64,000 nt of DNA, taken from the NCBI RefSeq assembly GCF_000473045.1, contig NZ_KI421489.1, forward strand, positions 89,932 through 153,931, given 5' to 3'. Each line of letters starts with the position of its first letter. Position 1 is the stretch's first letter. The position numbers and the translations under genes are program-made. This DNA comes from Bradyrhizobium sp. WSM3983. Lineage in GTDB: Bacteria; Pseudomonadota; Alphaproteobacteria; Rhizobiales; Xanthobacteraceae. Positions 17,784 to 27,783 of the stretch are shown piece after piece. The notes under the pieces are model-generated. The model saw only the letters and a program-made list of their open reading frames with translations. It ran no database searches and had not been told where the DNA came from.

Positions 17784-18509
17784 ATGTCGACCTACGTTCT
17801 CGTCCATGGCGCCTGGCACACCGGTGCCGAATTCGAGCCTGTGGCGGCCCCGATCCGCGCGGCCGGTCATCAGGTCTACCTCCCGACGATCAAAGGCAAC
17901 CGCCCGGGCGATGCCAAGACGACAGGGCTGAAGGAAGCGATCCAGTCGATCGCCGACTACCTCGCAGAGAACAATCTCAAGGACGTCATTCTGGTCGGCC
18001 ATTCCTATGGCGGCATGATCATCACCGGCGTCGCCGACCTCGCGCCCGAGCGCATCCGCCGCCTGGTCTATTGGAACGCCTTCGTGCCCAACAACGGCGA
18101 ATGCCTCAACGACATGGTGCCGCCGCACTATATCGGGCTGTTCGACGCCATCGCGGCCGAGCGCGGCGACGGCTCGGTGGTGTTGCCATTCCCGGTCTGG
18201 CGCGAAGCCTTCATCAACGATGCGGATCTCGCCACGGCTCAGCGCGCCTATGATGTGCTCAATCCGCATCCGCTGGCGACCTTCACCGACAAGATCGCGC
18301 TCAGGGCCAACCCGGCGGAGATGCAACTGGCCAAATCGTATATCAACTGTACTGAGGACACCGCGATGCCGCACAGCTATGGCTGGCATCCGCGGCTGTC
18401 AGAGAAGCTCGGCCTGTTCCGCCTGGTGCAGGTGCCGGGCAGCCACGAATTGTGCTTCTCCGATCCGGCACGCCTCGCCAAAGCGATCATCGAGGCGGGA
18501 CGCGACTAG
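17784..18509 (+). CDS. Alpha/beta fold hydrolase (salicylate esterase/MES-like)
   Basis: 241 aa. LVHGAWHTGAEFEPV near the N-terminus supplies the oxyanion region; the nucleophile elbow GHSYGG puts Ser at 74; a C-terminal PGSHELCFSDP segment holds the catalytic His. The pattern resembles the HNL/methylesterase-like alpha/beta hydrolases that cleave small esters. No signal peptide, so cytoplasmic. GAGGAGG lies just before the ATG. It is probably regulated by the divergent AraC protein. Confidence 0.8.
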   Translation: MSTYVLVHGAWHTGAEFEPVAAPIRAAGHQVYLPTIKGNRPGDAKTTGLKEAIQSIADYLAENNLKDVILVGHSYGGMIITGVADLAPERIRRLVYWNAFVPNNGECLNDMVPPHYIGLFDAIAAERGDGSVVLPFPVWREAFINDADLATAQRAYDVLNPHPLATFTDKIALRANPAEMQLAKSYINCTEDTAMPHSYGWHPRLSEKLGLFRLVQVPGSHELCFSDPARLAKAIIEAGRD

Positions 18510-18705
18510 CGCGCGTCCGTCAAAAGCGAGACGACTTTCGGCATTGCTGCGGCGCCCGCTTGGGCGGTACAGCCTTTGCCTGGTCACCAATGAGTTCAGA
18601 TCGGTCGAAGCAACCCCGCTTGTCAGGTGTGGCTCCCCGCCATACGCTCCCTGTCGTCGGCAGCCGCCGTCTGGTCTCGTTTGCCTCAAGTCGGGAGAAT
18701 TGCGA

Positions 18706-20316
18706 ATGATTCACGTCTCGCGACGGAAACTGCTTCAGCTTGCGGCTGTTGCACCATCGGTCCTTCCTGCGGCCTGGACATCGGTTGCGTCTGCCGCGGG
18801 CGGAAAGAAGATCCTGATTGCGGTGATGCAATCGGATCTTCGCGTTACCGATCCCGGCTTCACGACGGCCATCATCACTCGGGACCATGGCTACATGGTC
18901 TACGATACGCTGCTCGGCATCGATTCCAGCTTCAAGGTGCGGCCGCAAATGGCCGACTGGACGGTATCCGCAGACAAGCTGACCTATACCTTCACCCTGC
19001 GCGACGGCCTGAAATGGCATGATGGCGCTCCGGTGACGGCGGAGGATTGCGTCACCTCGCTGAAGCGCTGGGGCACGAGCGTCGACGGCATGGCGCGCAA
19101 GCTGATGGACTTCACGGCAGGCATTGAAGCCGCAGACGCCAAAACAATCGTCCTCAAGCTGAAGGAGCCCTATGGCCTTGTGCTGGAGACGATCGCCAAG
19201 CCATCGTCGATCTGCGCCTTCATGATGCCCAAGCGGCTCGCGGAGACGCCGATCAGCAAACAGATTCCGGAGCAGATCGGCTCCGGCCCGTTCAAGTTCG
19301 TGGCTGCCGAATTCCAGCCTGGCGTGAAAGCCGTTTACGAGAAGAACATCGACTATTTGCCGCGCAAGGAGCCGGCCGAATGGACATCGGGCGGCAAGGT
19401 GGTCAAGGTCGACCGTGTCGAGTGGCTGACGATGCCGGACGCGCAAACCGCGCTCAACGCGCTGCAATCCGGTGATGTTGATTTCGTCGAGACGCCGCCG
19501 TTCGACCTGCTGCCCACGCTCGAGTCCAATCCGGACATCAACGTGGCAATCCTGAACAAGTTCGGCTTCCAGTCGTTCGGCCGGATGAACTTCCTGCATC
19601 CGCCGTTCGATAATGTGAAGGTCCGTCGCGCCGCGTTGCTCGCGATCAACCAGAAGGACGTGCTCGACGCGCAGATCGGCAATCCCAAATATTACAAGTT
19701 CTGCGGCGCATTCTTCATCTGCGACACGCCGCTGGCCAGCGACGCCGGCGGCGAGACCCTGATCAAGGGCAACGGCATGGCGGACGCGAAGAAGGCGCTG
19801 GTCGAGTCCGGCTATGACGGCACGCCCGTGGTGATCCTGGCGCCGACCGATCAGATCCTGCTGAAAGCGCAGCCGGTCGTGGTCGCGCAGCTTTTGCGCG
19901 AGGCCGGCTTCAAAGTCGACCTTCAGGCGATGGACTGGCAGACCGTGGTCACCCGCCGCGCCAACCAGAAGCCCCCGAAGGAAGGCGGCTGGAGCATGTT
20001 CTTCACCTACCAGGGCGCCGCCGACTCGATGAACCCGCTCGTCAATGGCGCGATGGTCGGCAAGGGCAAGGAGGGCGGCTGGTTCGGCTGGTCCGACGAC
20101 CCCAAGCTCGAGCAGCTGCGCGACGCCTTTGCCCGCGCCACCTCACCGGAAGAGCAGAAGAAGATCGCCCTCGACGTGCAGAAGGAAGCGTACGATCAGG
20201 TAATCTACGTCCCGCTCGGCCAATTCCAGGCGCCGAGCGCATGGCGCAAATCGCTCACCGGCGTGATCGACGGTCCGGCGACGCCGATGTTCTGGAACGT
20301 GGACAAGAACGAGTGA
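18706..20316 (+). CDS. ABC transporter substrate-binding protein, family 5 (peptide/nickel/opine type)
   Basis: 536 aa. The N-terminus (SRRKLLQLAAVAPSVLPAA) is a twin-arginine-like signal peptide ending near residue 30. The mature protein has SBP_bac_5 features: YDTLLGID, YTFTLRDGLKWHDGAPVTAEDC, and a C-terminal WSDDPKLEQLRDAF segment. It would bind a peptide or other solute in the periplasm. No permease or ATPase gene is adjacent, so it is an orphan here. It converges on the amidohydrolase gene. The 196 bases before it contain nothing I can identify. Confidence 0.82.
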   Translation: MIHVSRRKLLQLAAVAPSVLPAAWTSVASAAGGKKILIAVMQSDLRVTDPGFTTAIITRDHGYMVYDTLLGIDSSFKVRPQMADWTVSADKLTYTFTLRDGLKWHDGAPVTAEDCVTSLKRWGTSVDGMARKLMDFTAGIEAADAKTIVLKLKEPYGLVLETIAKPSSICAFMMPKRLAETPISKQIPEQIGSGPFKFVAAEFQPGVKAVYEKNIDYLPRKEPAEWTSGGKVVKVDRVEWLTMPDAQTALNALQSGDVDFVETPPFDLLPTLESNPDINVAILNKFGFQSFGRMNFLHPPFDNVKVRRAALLAINQKDVLDAQIGNPKYYKFCGAFFICDTPLASDAGGETLIKGNGMADAKKALVESGYDGTPVVILAPTDQILLKAQPVVVAQLLREAGFKVDLQAMDWQTVVTRRANQKPPKEGGWSMFFTYQGAADSMNPLVNGAMVGKGKEGGWFGWSDDPKLEQLRDAFARATSPEEQKKIALDVQKEAYDQVIYVPLGQFQAPSAWRKSLTGVIDGPATPMFWNVDKNE

Positions 20317-20388
20317 GCTGCGGTTCAAGCGCAGCAAACCGCCGCGTGGAAGGCGCCTCTCTCCGCTGTTGCGGAGAAAGGCGAAACC

Positions 20389-21528
20389 CTAGTTCGGGTG
20401 CCACCAGCGGCCGCCGATGACGACACCCTCCGACACGATCTTGCGATCACCTATGAGGTGCTCGCCGACGACGTCCTCATAGTCGAACTGGCCTTGCTTC
20501 ACCGAGATCAGCGTGGCGTCGCCGACGCTGCCCGGCTTGAGGCTGCCGAGCTCGGGCCGCCGCAGCGCCATCGCGGCATTCTCCGTCGACGCCGCGATCA
20601 CGTCCGACAGCTCCATGCCCATGCACAAAAACTTCGACATGGTCGTCACCTGGTCGAACGCCGGGCCGTCGATGCAGAGCTGATGGATATCGGACGAAAT
20701 GGTGTCCGGATAGAAGGCGTTGGCGAGCATGGCGCGCGCCGTCCTGAACGCAAACGAGCCCTTGCCGTGGCCGATATCGAACAGAACGCCGCGCTCGCGC
20801 GCGTCCAGCACCGCCTTCTTCACCGTACCCTGCGCGGTCGCCGGCGTGTTCGGGAACGGGCGGAACGCGTGGGTCAGCACGTCGCCGGGGCGCAGGCGGG
20901 CCAGCACCTCCTCGTAGCTCGGCGGCGGATGATCGATATGCGCCATCAGGGGCATGCCAACCTCGTTCGCGACCTCGAGCGCGATGTCGAGCGGCACGGC
21001 TCCCGACGTACCCGAGGAATGCAGCCCGACGCGCACCTTGATGCCGACGATGAGGTCACGGTTGGCATCGGCGACCTTGGCCGCGTCGACCGGATTCATC
21101 AGCCGCAATTCTTCGCTCTCGCCGACCATGATCCGGTGCGAGAAGCCGAAAATGCCGGCGTGGGAGACGTGGAGATAAGCGAGGATGCGGACCTGGCTCG
21201 GCTCGATCACATGCTTGCGGAATCCGGCGAAATTGCCGGGGCCGGCGCTGCCGGTGTCGACCGAGGTGGTGACGCCGGAGGCGCGGCAGAACTCCTCGGC
21301 ATCGATACCGAGCGAGGTGCCGCCCCAATAGACGTGGGTATGGAGATCGATCAGCCCCGGCGTGACGATGAGCTGCGAAACGTCGCGGACCTCGGTGCCG
21401 GGATCCGCCTTGAGCCCGCTGCCGACGGCGGCTATTTTGCCGCCGGCAAAGGCGACATCGGTCACGGCATCGAGCTTCTGGGACGGGTCGATCACCCGCC
21501 CGCCGCGCAGAATCAAGTCGAAAGGCAT
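20389..21528 (-). CDS. Amidohydrolase / deacetylase family metallohydrolase
   Basis: 379 aa, TIM-barrel amidohydrolase. The metal-binding HTH motif is in LIDLHTHVYWGG (about residues 58-69); a candidate carbamylated lysine is in VGIKVRVG; further ligands are HIDHPPP and SSDIHQL. The domain order fits the dihydroorotase-like deacetylase group. It would hydrolyse an amide such as an N-acyl amino acid or cyclic amide. The start at 21528 has GGAG upstream; a longer frame to 21645 is discounted. The adjacent solute-binding protein may supply its substrate (inference only). Confidence 0.8.
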   Translation of the reverse strand: MPFDLILRGGRVIDPSQKLDAVTDVAFAGGKIAAVGSGLKADPGTEVRDVSQLIVTPGLIDLHTHVYWGGTSLGIDAEEFCRASGVTTSVDTGSAGPGNFAGFRKHVIEPSQVRILAYLHVSHAGIFGFSHRIMVGESEELRLMNPVDAAKVADANRDLIVGIKVRVGLHSSGTSGAVPLDIALEVANEVGMPLMAHIDHPPPSYEEVLARLRPGDVLTHAFRPFPNTPATAQGTVKKAVLDARERGVLFDIGHGKGSFAFRTARAMLANAFYPDTISSDIHQLCIDGPAFDQVTTMSKFLCMGMELSDVIAASTENAAMALRRPELGSLKPGSVGDATLISVKQGQFDYEDVVGEHLIGDRKIVSEGVVIGGRWWHPN

Positions 21529-21686
21529 TCTGGTCTCCGGATGTCGCACTGAAGCGGCTGGCCGCCAGTCAGCCAAAGGGAAGGAAGCCTCCCACTCTAG
21601 CAACTTTTGCGCCGGAGAGCTTGGCAAACGGAGACGATGACCCATGACAAACTATCAATCCCAGGAAGACCCAGGCGAGAGACCCC

Positions 21687-22328
21687 TCAGCCGTGCCAAT
21701 GCGAACCGCGGATGACGCTGCAGAAATTGCCGCGATGGAAATGCGGCTCCTTGTCGGCGATGACGTCGGCCTTGACGTTGCCGAACGTGGTATCCGGCCT
21801 GTGCTTGATGCCATCGTAGAAGGCCTGGATGATGTCCTCCTTGAAGTGCGGCGTTCGCGGAAACGCCTTCACGACGGCCTCGCGTTCCGCGTCGGAATAG
21901 TCCTTGTAGGTCAGTCCGAGGACGTCCATCTCGACACCCGCAGTCACCAGAGCGACGACCGGATGCATATGCTGCGGCACGCCCGGCGTGGTGTGCAGCG
22001 CGATCGCGGTCCAGACCGTGTAGGCATCCTGCTCCGAGATGCCGTGGCTGCGCAGGAAATCGCGCGCGGCATGCGCGCCGTCGACTTCGAACCGTTCGTG
22101 CTTGCTGCCATAGCCAGGCATCAGGCCGAGGTCGTGAAACATGGCGCCGGCATAGAGCAGTTCGCGATCGAATTTGAGCCCGCGGCGAATGCCGGCCAGC
22201 GCGCCGAAATGATAGACGCGACTGGAATGGTTGAAGAGCAAATCCGTCTCGGTATCGCGGATGTAGTCGGTAATCGCGCGCGCCAGTCTGCTGTCGGGAA
22301 TCGCGGCGGCTTCGGTAATCTCTTGCAT
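21687..22328 (-). CDS. HD domain-containing phosphohydrolase
   Basis: 213 aa. The HD metal site is visible: H34 in NHSSRVY, H65-D66 in AMFHDLGL, and later histidines in ALHTTPG and PQHMHP. Similar small HD proteins include cyanamide hydratase-like enzymes and uncharacterised phosphohydrolases, so the reaction is open. It lies 158 bases before the amidohydrolase gene on the same strand and diverges from the GlxA-like regulator. Confidence 0.78.
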   Translation of the reverse strand: MQEITEAAAIPDSRLARAITDYIRDTETDLLFNHSSRVYHFGALAGIRRGLKFDRELLYAGAMFHDLGLMPGYGSKHERFEVDGAHAARDFLRSHGISEQDAYTVWTAIALHTTPGVPQHMHPVVALVTAGVEMDVLGLTYKDYSDAEREAVVKAFPRTPHFKEDIIQAFYDGIKHRPDTTFGNVKADVIADKEPHFHRGNFCSVIRGSHWHG

Positions 22329-22414
22329 GACGTCCTCCTGAAATCTCCGGTGGCCGCCAAGCTAGGTCCAGGCTAACTTGTCCTCAATTGATGTAATACG
22401 TCTAAAACGGACAA

Positions 22415-23425
22415 ATGCGGACCGAGGCGGACATGGGCACGAGGCCGAAACCGAGGACGATCGTGATCCTTGCGCTGGCAGGGGCGCAGCTTCTCGACGT
22501 TGCCGGACCTCTCGACGTGTTTGCCGAGGCGAACGTGCAGGCCGGCCACGAGGCCTATGCGCTGCTGGTGGCGGCGGCGGAGGCGGGTCCGATCCGCAGT
22601 TCCTCAGGCGTGCGGCTGATGCCCGACCGCGTCATCGATCGCGGCTTCCAGGACAACATCGACACCTTGTTGATCGCTGGATGCCCGAACGCCGCAGACG
22701 TGCCGGCAGACAGCGTGGTGATCGATTGGCTCCGCCGACGTGCCTCCAGGACCCGACGCTTCGGATCGGTGTGCTCAGGCGCCTTCTTCCTTGCAGCGGC
22801 GGGGCTCCTCGACGGCAGACGGGTCACGACGCATTGGGCGGTCGCCGACCGGCTCGCCGAAAAATTCCCGTCGGTCAGCGTCGACAAGGACGCAATCTAC
22901 GTCACCGACGGCAAGCTGCGCACGGCCGCCGGCGTGACCGCGGGGCTCGATCTCGCGCTCGCGCTCGTCGAGGAAGATCTCGGACGCGAGACGGCGATGA
23001 AGGTTGCGAGCCAGCTCGTGATGTTCTTCAAGCGCCCGGGCGGACAAATGCAGTTCACCCGCAAGGGCGAGACCGTCCCCACCGGCCGCGCCGCGCTGCA
23101 GGAGCTGCAGCGCTGGGTCGCCGCCAATCCGGGATTCGACCACAGCGTCGCGAGCCTTGCAGCGCGCATGGACATCAGCCCGCGTCACTTTGCGCGGCTG
23201 TTTCGCGCCGAAGTCGGAATTACGCCTGCGACCTGGGTCGAAGAAGCCCGCGTGAATGCTGCCCGGCGCCTGCTGGAGCTCGGAAACGAAGCTCCCAAGC
23301 AAGTAGCCATCCATTGCGGCTTTGCCGACGCGGATACGTTGCGCCGAGCTTTCGCCCGCCATGTCGGCGTGACACCTGCCGAATATCGCAAGCGCTTTGC
23401 GCGAATCTCAGCGACAGCGATCTGA
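22415..23425 (+). CDS. GlxA family transcriptional regulator (DJ-1/PfpI plus AraC HTH)
   Basis: 336 aa. The N-terminal DJ-1/PfpI-like domain covers about residues 14-185 with a nucleophile-elbow cysteine at C120 (GSVCSGAF); the C-terminal AraC helix-turn-helix is at about 230-325 (LAARMDISPRHFARLFRAEVG; IHCGFADADTLRRAFARHVG). Proteins of this design regulate catabolism of amines, arginine or carnitine-like compounds. An ATG six codons later is an alternative start. It diverges from the HD protein gene, its most likely target. Confidence 0.85.
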   Translation: MRTEADMGTRPKPRTIVILALAGAQLLDVAGPLDVFAEANVQAGHEAYALLVAAAEAGPIRSSSGVRLMPDRVIDRGFQDNIDTLLIAGCPNAADVPADSVVIDWLRRRASRTRRFGSVCSGAFFLAAAGLLDGRRVTTHWAVADRLAEKFPSVSVDKDAIYVTDGKLRTAAGVTAGLDLALALVEEDLGRETAMKVASQLVMFFKRPGGQMQFTRKGETVPTGRAALQELQRWVAANPGFDHSVASLAARMDISPRHFARLFRAEVGITPATWVEEARVNAARRLLELGNEAPKQVAIHCGFADADTLRRAFARHVGVTPAEYRKRFARISATAI

Positions 23426-23438
23426 AAGAATACGAGAA

Positions 23439-23515
<77 letters not shown>

Positions 23516-23618
23516 GCGGAACCCGCAGGTAGGGCGGGTTGCCTGGAGGTGTACATATCAAAGCGAGGGCGGAATCGGAAGCCCTCTGCCTCACCAAATG
23601 AGGAGGCCAGCTACCCGA

Positions 23619-24257
23619 TCAGGATTTGCCGTAGGCGCCCTGATAGCGGCCCTCGCGGATCGCCTTCAGCGTCTCATCCTCGCGCCTGATCTGGACACGG
23701 ACTGCCTCCAGCAGCGCCGCGGCACCCGCGGCGGGAAACGACACGACGCCGTCCTCGTCACCGACCACGATGTCGCCAGGCGAGACCACGCTGCCGCCGA
23801 TCGTCACAGGCACGTTGATCTCACCGGGACCGTTCTTGTAAGGGCCGCGATGAATCACTGCGCGGGCGAAGCAGGGGAAGTCGTCGGCGGCGAAGGCCGC
23901 GACATCGCGGATGGCGCCGTCGATCACGTAACCTTCCGCCTTGCGCCACTGCGCGATGTTTTTCATGATTTCGCCGACCAGCGCCCGGGTTTCGTCGCCG
24001 CCGCCATCGACCACGATGACATCGCCGGGACCGACCAGCTCGAGCGCACGGTGGATGGCGAGATTGTCGCCGGGCCGGGTACGCACCGTGAAGGCCGTAC
24101 CGATCAGCCTGCCGCTGCGGTGATAGGGCTTGAGCCCGACCGCTCCCGGCAGCCGGCTGAGATTGTCCGATATGATCGAGGTCGGTGCATTCCTGAAGCC
24201 CTCGATGATATCGGCGGGCGGTTTCGGCACGCTGTTCGCTGCAATGGTGATGGTCAT
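23619..24257 (-). CDS. RraA family protein (HMG/CHA aldolase-like)
   Basis: 212 aa. RraA-fold motifs are clear: TSIISDNLSRL near the start, GDNLAIHRAL, VDGGGDETRALVGEIM, GYVIDGAIRD (conserved R-D of the aldolase site) and GDIVVGDEDGVV. The family includes the RNase E inhibitor RraA and 4-hydroxy-4-methyl-2-oxoglutarate aldolases of the gallate/protocatechuate 4,5-cleavage pathway. The aldolase motif favours an enzyme. The start at 24257 excludes a 29-residue extension overlapping the upstream ligase gene. It lies 23 bases downstream of that ligase gene, so the two are likely co-transcribed. Confidence 0.8.
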   Translation of the reverse strand: MTITIAANSVPKPPADIIEGFRNAPTSIISDNLSRLPGAVGLKPYHRSGRLIGTAFTVRTRPGDNLAIHRALELVGPGDVIVVDGGGDETRALVGEIMKNIAQWRKAEGYVIDGAIRDVAAFAADDFPCFARAVIHRGPYKNGPGEINVPVTIGGSVVSPGDIVVGDEDGVVSFPAAGAAALLEAVRVQIRREDETLKAIREGRYQGAYGKS

Positions 24258-24280
24258 GGAATTCAGTCCCTCTCTATGTC

Positions 24281-25798
24281 TTATTCGGCGTGCGCCCGCG
24301 CCTTCGCAGGCGTGATGCGAAACGCGCGTCCTTCTTTCATCCACGCCGCACGCTCGTCGCGCAGCAACGTCCGGCGAACCTTTCCGGAATCATCGCGCGG
24401 CGGCGTGCTGACGATCTCGAAACTCTCGGGATGCTTGTAGCGGCTGAGTCTGTCTTTCAAGAAGTCCGCCATGCCATCTGCGATCGCCTGGCCCTCCGCA
24501 TTCACCTCTGGTTCGATGATGGCGTGCACACGCTGGCCCAGTTCCGGATCTGGCAAGCCCACCACCACGCAGGACCGCACCCCGGGGCACTCGGAGACGG
24601 CGGCTTCGACCTCGGCCGGATAGATGTTGGCGCCGCCGCGCAGCACCATGTCGGCGAGGCGGTCGCCGAGATAGAGATAGCCTTCGGCATCCAGCCTGCC
24701 GATATCGCCGAGCGATTCCCAGCCGTCGGCGCAACGCTTCGGCTCGGCGCCGAGATAGTGATAGGTGGCGTCCTTGCCGTCATTGTTGAGGAAGTAGATT
24801 TCGCCGGTCTCGCCCGGCGCGACGTCGTTGCCGTCCTCCCCGATGATGCGGAGCTTCGCCGTCTCGCCGATCTTGCCGACCGAGCCCTTGTGCGCCAGCC
24901 ACTCCGTGCCGGAGATGATGCAGGCGCCCTGCCGCTCGGTGCCGCCATAGAGCTCCCAGACCCGCTCCGGCCCGAGCCAGGCGATCCAGTTCTCCTTGAG
25001 CCATGGCGGCATCGGAGCGGCCATGTGGAAGACGGTCTGCAGGCTCGACACATCGTAAGCATTGCGCACGTTCTCCGGCAGCGCCCAGATCCGATGCATC
25101 ATGGTCGGCACGAAATTGACCCATTGCACGCGCTCGCGCTCGATCTGCCGCAGCGTCTCTTCGGCGTCGAACTTGACGAGGCCGGTGAGCTTGCCGCCGC
25201 CGAACAGCGCATAGTGCGACACGATGAACGGCGCATTGTGATAGAGCGGTCCCGGATTCAGCAGCGAGGCGCCAAAGGGCATGTTGAGCGGCGGTGGCGT
25301 GACGGTGTCGACGACTGCGGGATTGTGATCGAGGATCACCTTTGGACGGCCGGTCGAGCCGCCGCTGGTCATGGCCTTCCAGTAGCGCGCCACCGGCGGA
25401 TGGATCTGCTCGTCGGAAAACCCTTCCGGCACGAAATCCGCCGGCAGCCGGTTCGGCGCATTCCAGTCGGCCTCGCCGCCGACCACCAGCGCCGGCTTGA
25501 GAATCTCGAGCACGGCTGCGGCTTCACCGCGCGGCAGCCGCCATGACAGCGAGGTCGGCGTCGCGCCGCATTTCCACACCGCAAACGTGGTCTCGAAGAA
25601 CGCATTGCCGTTGGGCAATCCGATCGCGACGAAATCGCCGGGCCTGACGCCCTTCGCCGCAAACGCCCGTGCGCGCCGATTGGCGCCGCGCTCGAGCTGG
25701 TCCCAGGTCAGTCTATCCTGCCCATGCTGGACGGCGATGGTGCCTTCGGGTTTGCGTTGAGCGTACCAGCGCGGCACATCGGACAGGGGCAGTAGCAT
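24281..25798 (-). CDS. AMP-dependent acyl-CoA synthetase
   Basis: 505 aa ANL enzyme. The P-loop is TSGGSTGRPKV at about residues 144-154, LYGGTERQG near 284, GDIGRLDAEGYLYLGDR near 370, and the C-terminal lysine is in RDDSGKVRR. It lacks a signal peptide. SLSWRLPRGE resembles the bile-acid/steroid and crotonobetaine-type CoA ligases, but the acid is unknown. It probably forms an operon with the RraA-like gene. An unrelated secreted hydrolase gene lies upstream on the same strand with a 111-base gap. Confidence 0.83.
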   Translation of the reverse strand: MLLPLSDVPRWYAQRKPEGTIAVQHGQDRLTWDQLERGANRRARAFAAKGVRPGDFVAIGLPNGNAFFETTFAVWKCGATPTSLSWRLPRGEAAAVLEILKPALVVGGEADWNAPNRLPADFVPEGFSDEQIHPPVARYWKAMTSGGSTGRPKVILDHNPAVVDTVTPPPLNMPFGASLLNPGPLYHNAPFIVSHYALFGGGKLTGLVKFDAEETLRQIERERVQWVNFVPTMMHRIWALPENVRNAYDVSSLQTVFHMAAPMPPWLKENWIAWLGPERVWELYGGTERQGACIISGTEWLAHKGSVGKIGETAKLRIIGEDGNDVAPGETGEIYFLNNDGKDATYHYLGAEPKRCADGWESLGDIGRLDAEGYLYLGDRLADMVLRGGANIYPAEVEAAVSECPGVRSCVVVGLPDPELGQRVHAIIEPEVNAEGQAIADGMADFLKDRLSRYKHPESFEIVSTPPRDDSGKVRRTLLRDERAAWMKEGRAFRITPAKARAHAE

Positions 25799-25909
25799 CA
25801 GGTGTTTCCACTTCGTCTTCTTGGCGTCGCCTCAGGATAAGGCGCCCGCGGGACGAAGTGTAACAGCCGGAGCTGGACCTTCAAGGCGCAAGCCTTGAAA
25901 GCGCTGGCA

Positions 25910-26938
25910 TCAGCGCTCCCCGCCGCAGCCCGGGCTATCGAACAGCGCTGCTAGGCCGCATTTCGAAGTCAGCATCTTGTCGCCGTCATGGCCGACGCCG
26001 GCGACGTCCCACACCCGGTGATTGGGCGTACCACGATTGCGCTTCGCCATCGCGTCCGCATAGGCGTGGCCGCGCGCGTAGCGATAGGGGCCTTGCGCCT
26101 TCGCCATGCAGCTCTTGTCGAGCGCAGGATGCTCTGGATTGGTGTCGAGCGTGCCGAGCAAATAGATCACCTCGCGTTCGACATAGCGCTGCTCGAGCGC
26201 GGCCGGCGTTGCGTCCGCAAGATAAGGCGGCCGCTTGTCCATGCCATATTTCCAATTGTTGTAGCCCGGGCAGGACGCCGCAATCGCCGACACTGGACGC
26301 TCATTGCTGAAATATGCATAGGACGAGGGATTGGCGACGACATAGCGAATTTCGATGTGCTGGCGCGACAGCATCGCCTCGCCCTTGCCCGCGATGGCGT
26401 AGCGCTGCGCGACCTGGCCGCCGCCGGAATGACCGGCGACCACGACTTGCTTCAGGTTCGGGAAGACGCGGCGATCGGAGAGTTTTGCGAGGATCGCATC
26501 GAGCGCCTCGAAGGAGGAGACGGGGTTCGGCGCAAGCGCGGCCTCGCCGCCCTCCCATCCTTCCAACGACCAGCGCAGCGTGTCCGCGGGCAGCTTGTGT
26601 GCTTCCACGTCGACCTCTGCCAGGAACTGCGGCACGATCATGAGCGCGCCCTTGCCGTCGTCGCCGGCTGCGACCTGCGCGGTGTGGGCTGAAATGTAAT
26701 ATTCGTCGGCATTGCGCAGGCGTCCGTGCAGCACGATGATGGCGCGCGAGATCGCCGGCAGCGGCATCGACCAGTCGCTTGAGAGATAGAGCGGCAATAG
26801 TCCGTGGCTGCTGACCGACAGCCGCGCATCAGCCACGATCTTCACCGGCTTGTTGTTGGGGGCATCGTCCTCTGCGGCGAGCGCGCGGCCGCAAACCAGC
26901 GCCAACGCGATTGCGGCGAAACACCTCAGCGCTCTCAT
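25910..26938 (-). CDS. Secreted alpha/beta hydrolase-like protein
   Basis: 342 aa. A signal peptide (FAAIALALVCGRALA-AE) is cleaved near residue 22. A nucleophile elbow GHSGGGQ places Ser at 171, LHGRLRN near 70 supplies the oxyanion loop, and VAGVGHDG near the C-terminus supplies a His, so the triad is probably complete. Four or more cysteines in the mature part suggest disulfides. It would act in the periplasm or outside on an unknown ester or polymer. Confidence 0.7.
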   Translation of the reverse strand: MRALRCFAAIALALVCGRALAAEDDAPNNKPVKIVADARLSVSSHGLLPLYLSSDWSMPLPAISRAIIVLHGRLRNADEYYISAHTAQVAAGDDGKGALMIVPQFLAEVDVEAHKLPADTLRWSLEGWEGGEAALAPNPVSSFEALDAILAKLSDRRVFPNLKQVVVAGHSGGGQVAQRYAIAGKGEAMLSRQHIEIRYVVANPSSYAYFSNERPVSAIAASCPGYNNWKYGMDKRPPYLADATPAALEQRYVEREVIYLLGTLDTNPEHPALDKSCMAKAQGPYRYARGHAYADAMAKRNRGTPNHRVWDVAGVGHDGDKMLTSKCGLAALFDSPGCGGER

Positions 26939-27147
26939 GATGAATATTCCCCCTCACATTCGAACCGATAAAACTCTAAACGCATCATGTGGCGCGCGGC
27001 TGTGACTCCCGCGCCACGTCAAGCAAAAAATGTCAGCACACCAGCCATGAAATTCCCGGGTTCCACGGGTGACAAGTTGGCCATAATGGAGCAAAAATCA
27101 GGCCCGACTCAGTTCGAGTTGAGTTTTGCAGGGAATGCTCTCGTAGA

Positions 27148-27762
27148 ATGTCGACCGTGTTTGCATCGCGTCGTGCGGCGCCGCTTCTCATTGCCGCAGC
27201 AGGAGTTTTTCTGCTGACGTTGTCGCATGCCCACGCGCAATGGTGGAAGCGCGCGCCGGTCGATTTCGAGGAATGCGCTGACGCTGCCGAAAAATCCTCG
27301 AACAAGGCTGAAAAGACCGCAGCGCTAGCGGACTGCAACGCCAAATTCGCCGGCCGGCGCAAGGCGGGCGGCGGCTACACCTATTACGACTTCCTGCAGG
27401 ATCGCACCTTCGACATCGCCGGGCCGAACCCGACGCCGGAAGAGCAGAGGAAAATCGACGAATCCTACACCGCCTATCTCGCCAATCAGCGCCGCAGCAA
27501 TGAAGCGGCCCAGGCCGCCGCGCGGCAGCAGCGCGAGCAGCAGGAAGCGCAGCAACTTCAGCAGGTCGCGATGCGAACCGACGTCGAGCGTGTGCCCGTG
27601 CCGGTGGAACGGCCGAAGGTGCAGCAGGCCGCGGGCCAGCGGAAGGGCGCGCCCTGCACCAAGGGCTCATTCTCTTGCGAATGGCCGCGGCTGTCGGAGA
27701 GCCTGAGCGATCTGAAGAGGCTGTTCAGCCCGACGCCGAGCAAGCCTGCGAAGAAGGGGTGA
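27148..27762 (+). CDS. Secreted hypothetical protein with Gln/Ala-rich coiled coil
   Basis: 204 aa. A signal peptide (APLLIAAAGVFLLTLSHAHA-QW) ends near residue 30. The mature part begins with a conserved-looking WWKRAPVDFEECADAAEK segment. A strongly helical Gln/Glu/Arg/Ala stretch follows at about residues 108-145, and the tail is Lys/Pro-rich. Cysteines are paired in spacing. No domain recognised. The 209 bases upstream, between this gene and the divergent hydrolase, show no identifiable element. Confidence 0.65.
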   Translation: MSTVFASRRAAPLLIAAAGVFLLTLSHAHAQWWKRAPVDFEECADAAEKSSNKAEKTAALADCNAKFAGRRKAGGGYTYYDFLQDRTFDIAGPNPTPEEQRKIDESYTAYLANQRRSNEAAQAAARQQREQQEAQQLQQVAMRTDVERVPVPVERPKVQQAAGQRKGAPCTKGSFSCEWPRLSESLSDLKRLFSPTPSKPAKKG

Positions 27763-27783
27763 GCTGCGACCGCAAACTCCGCT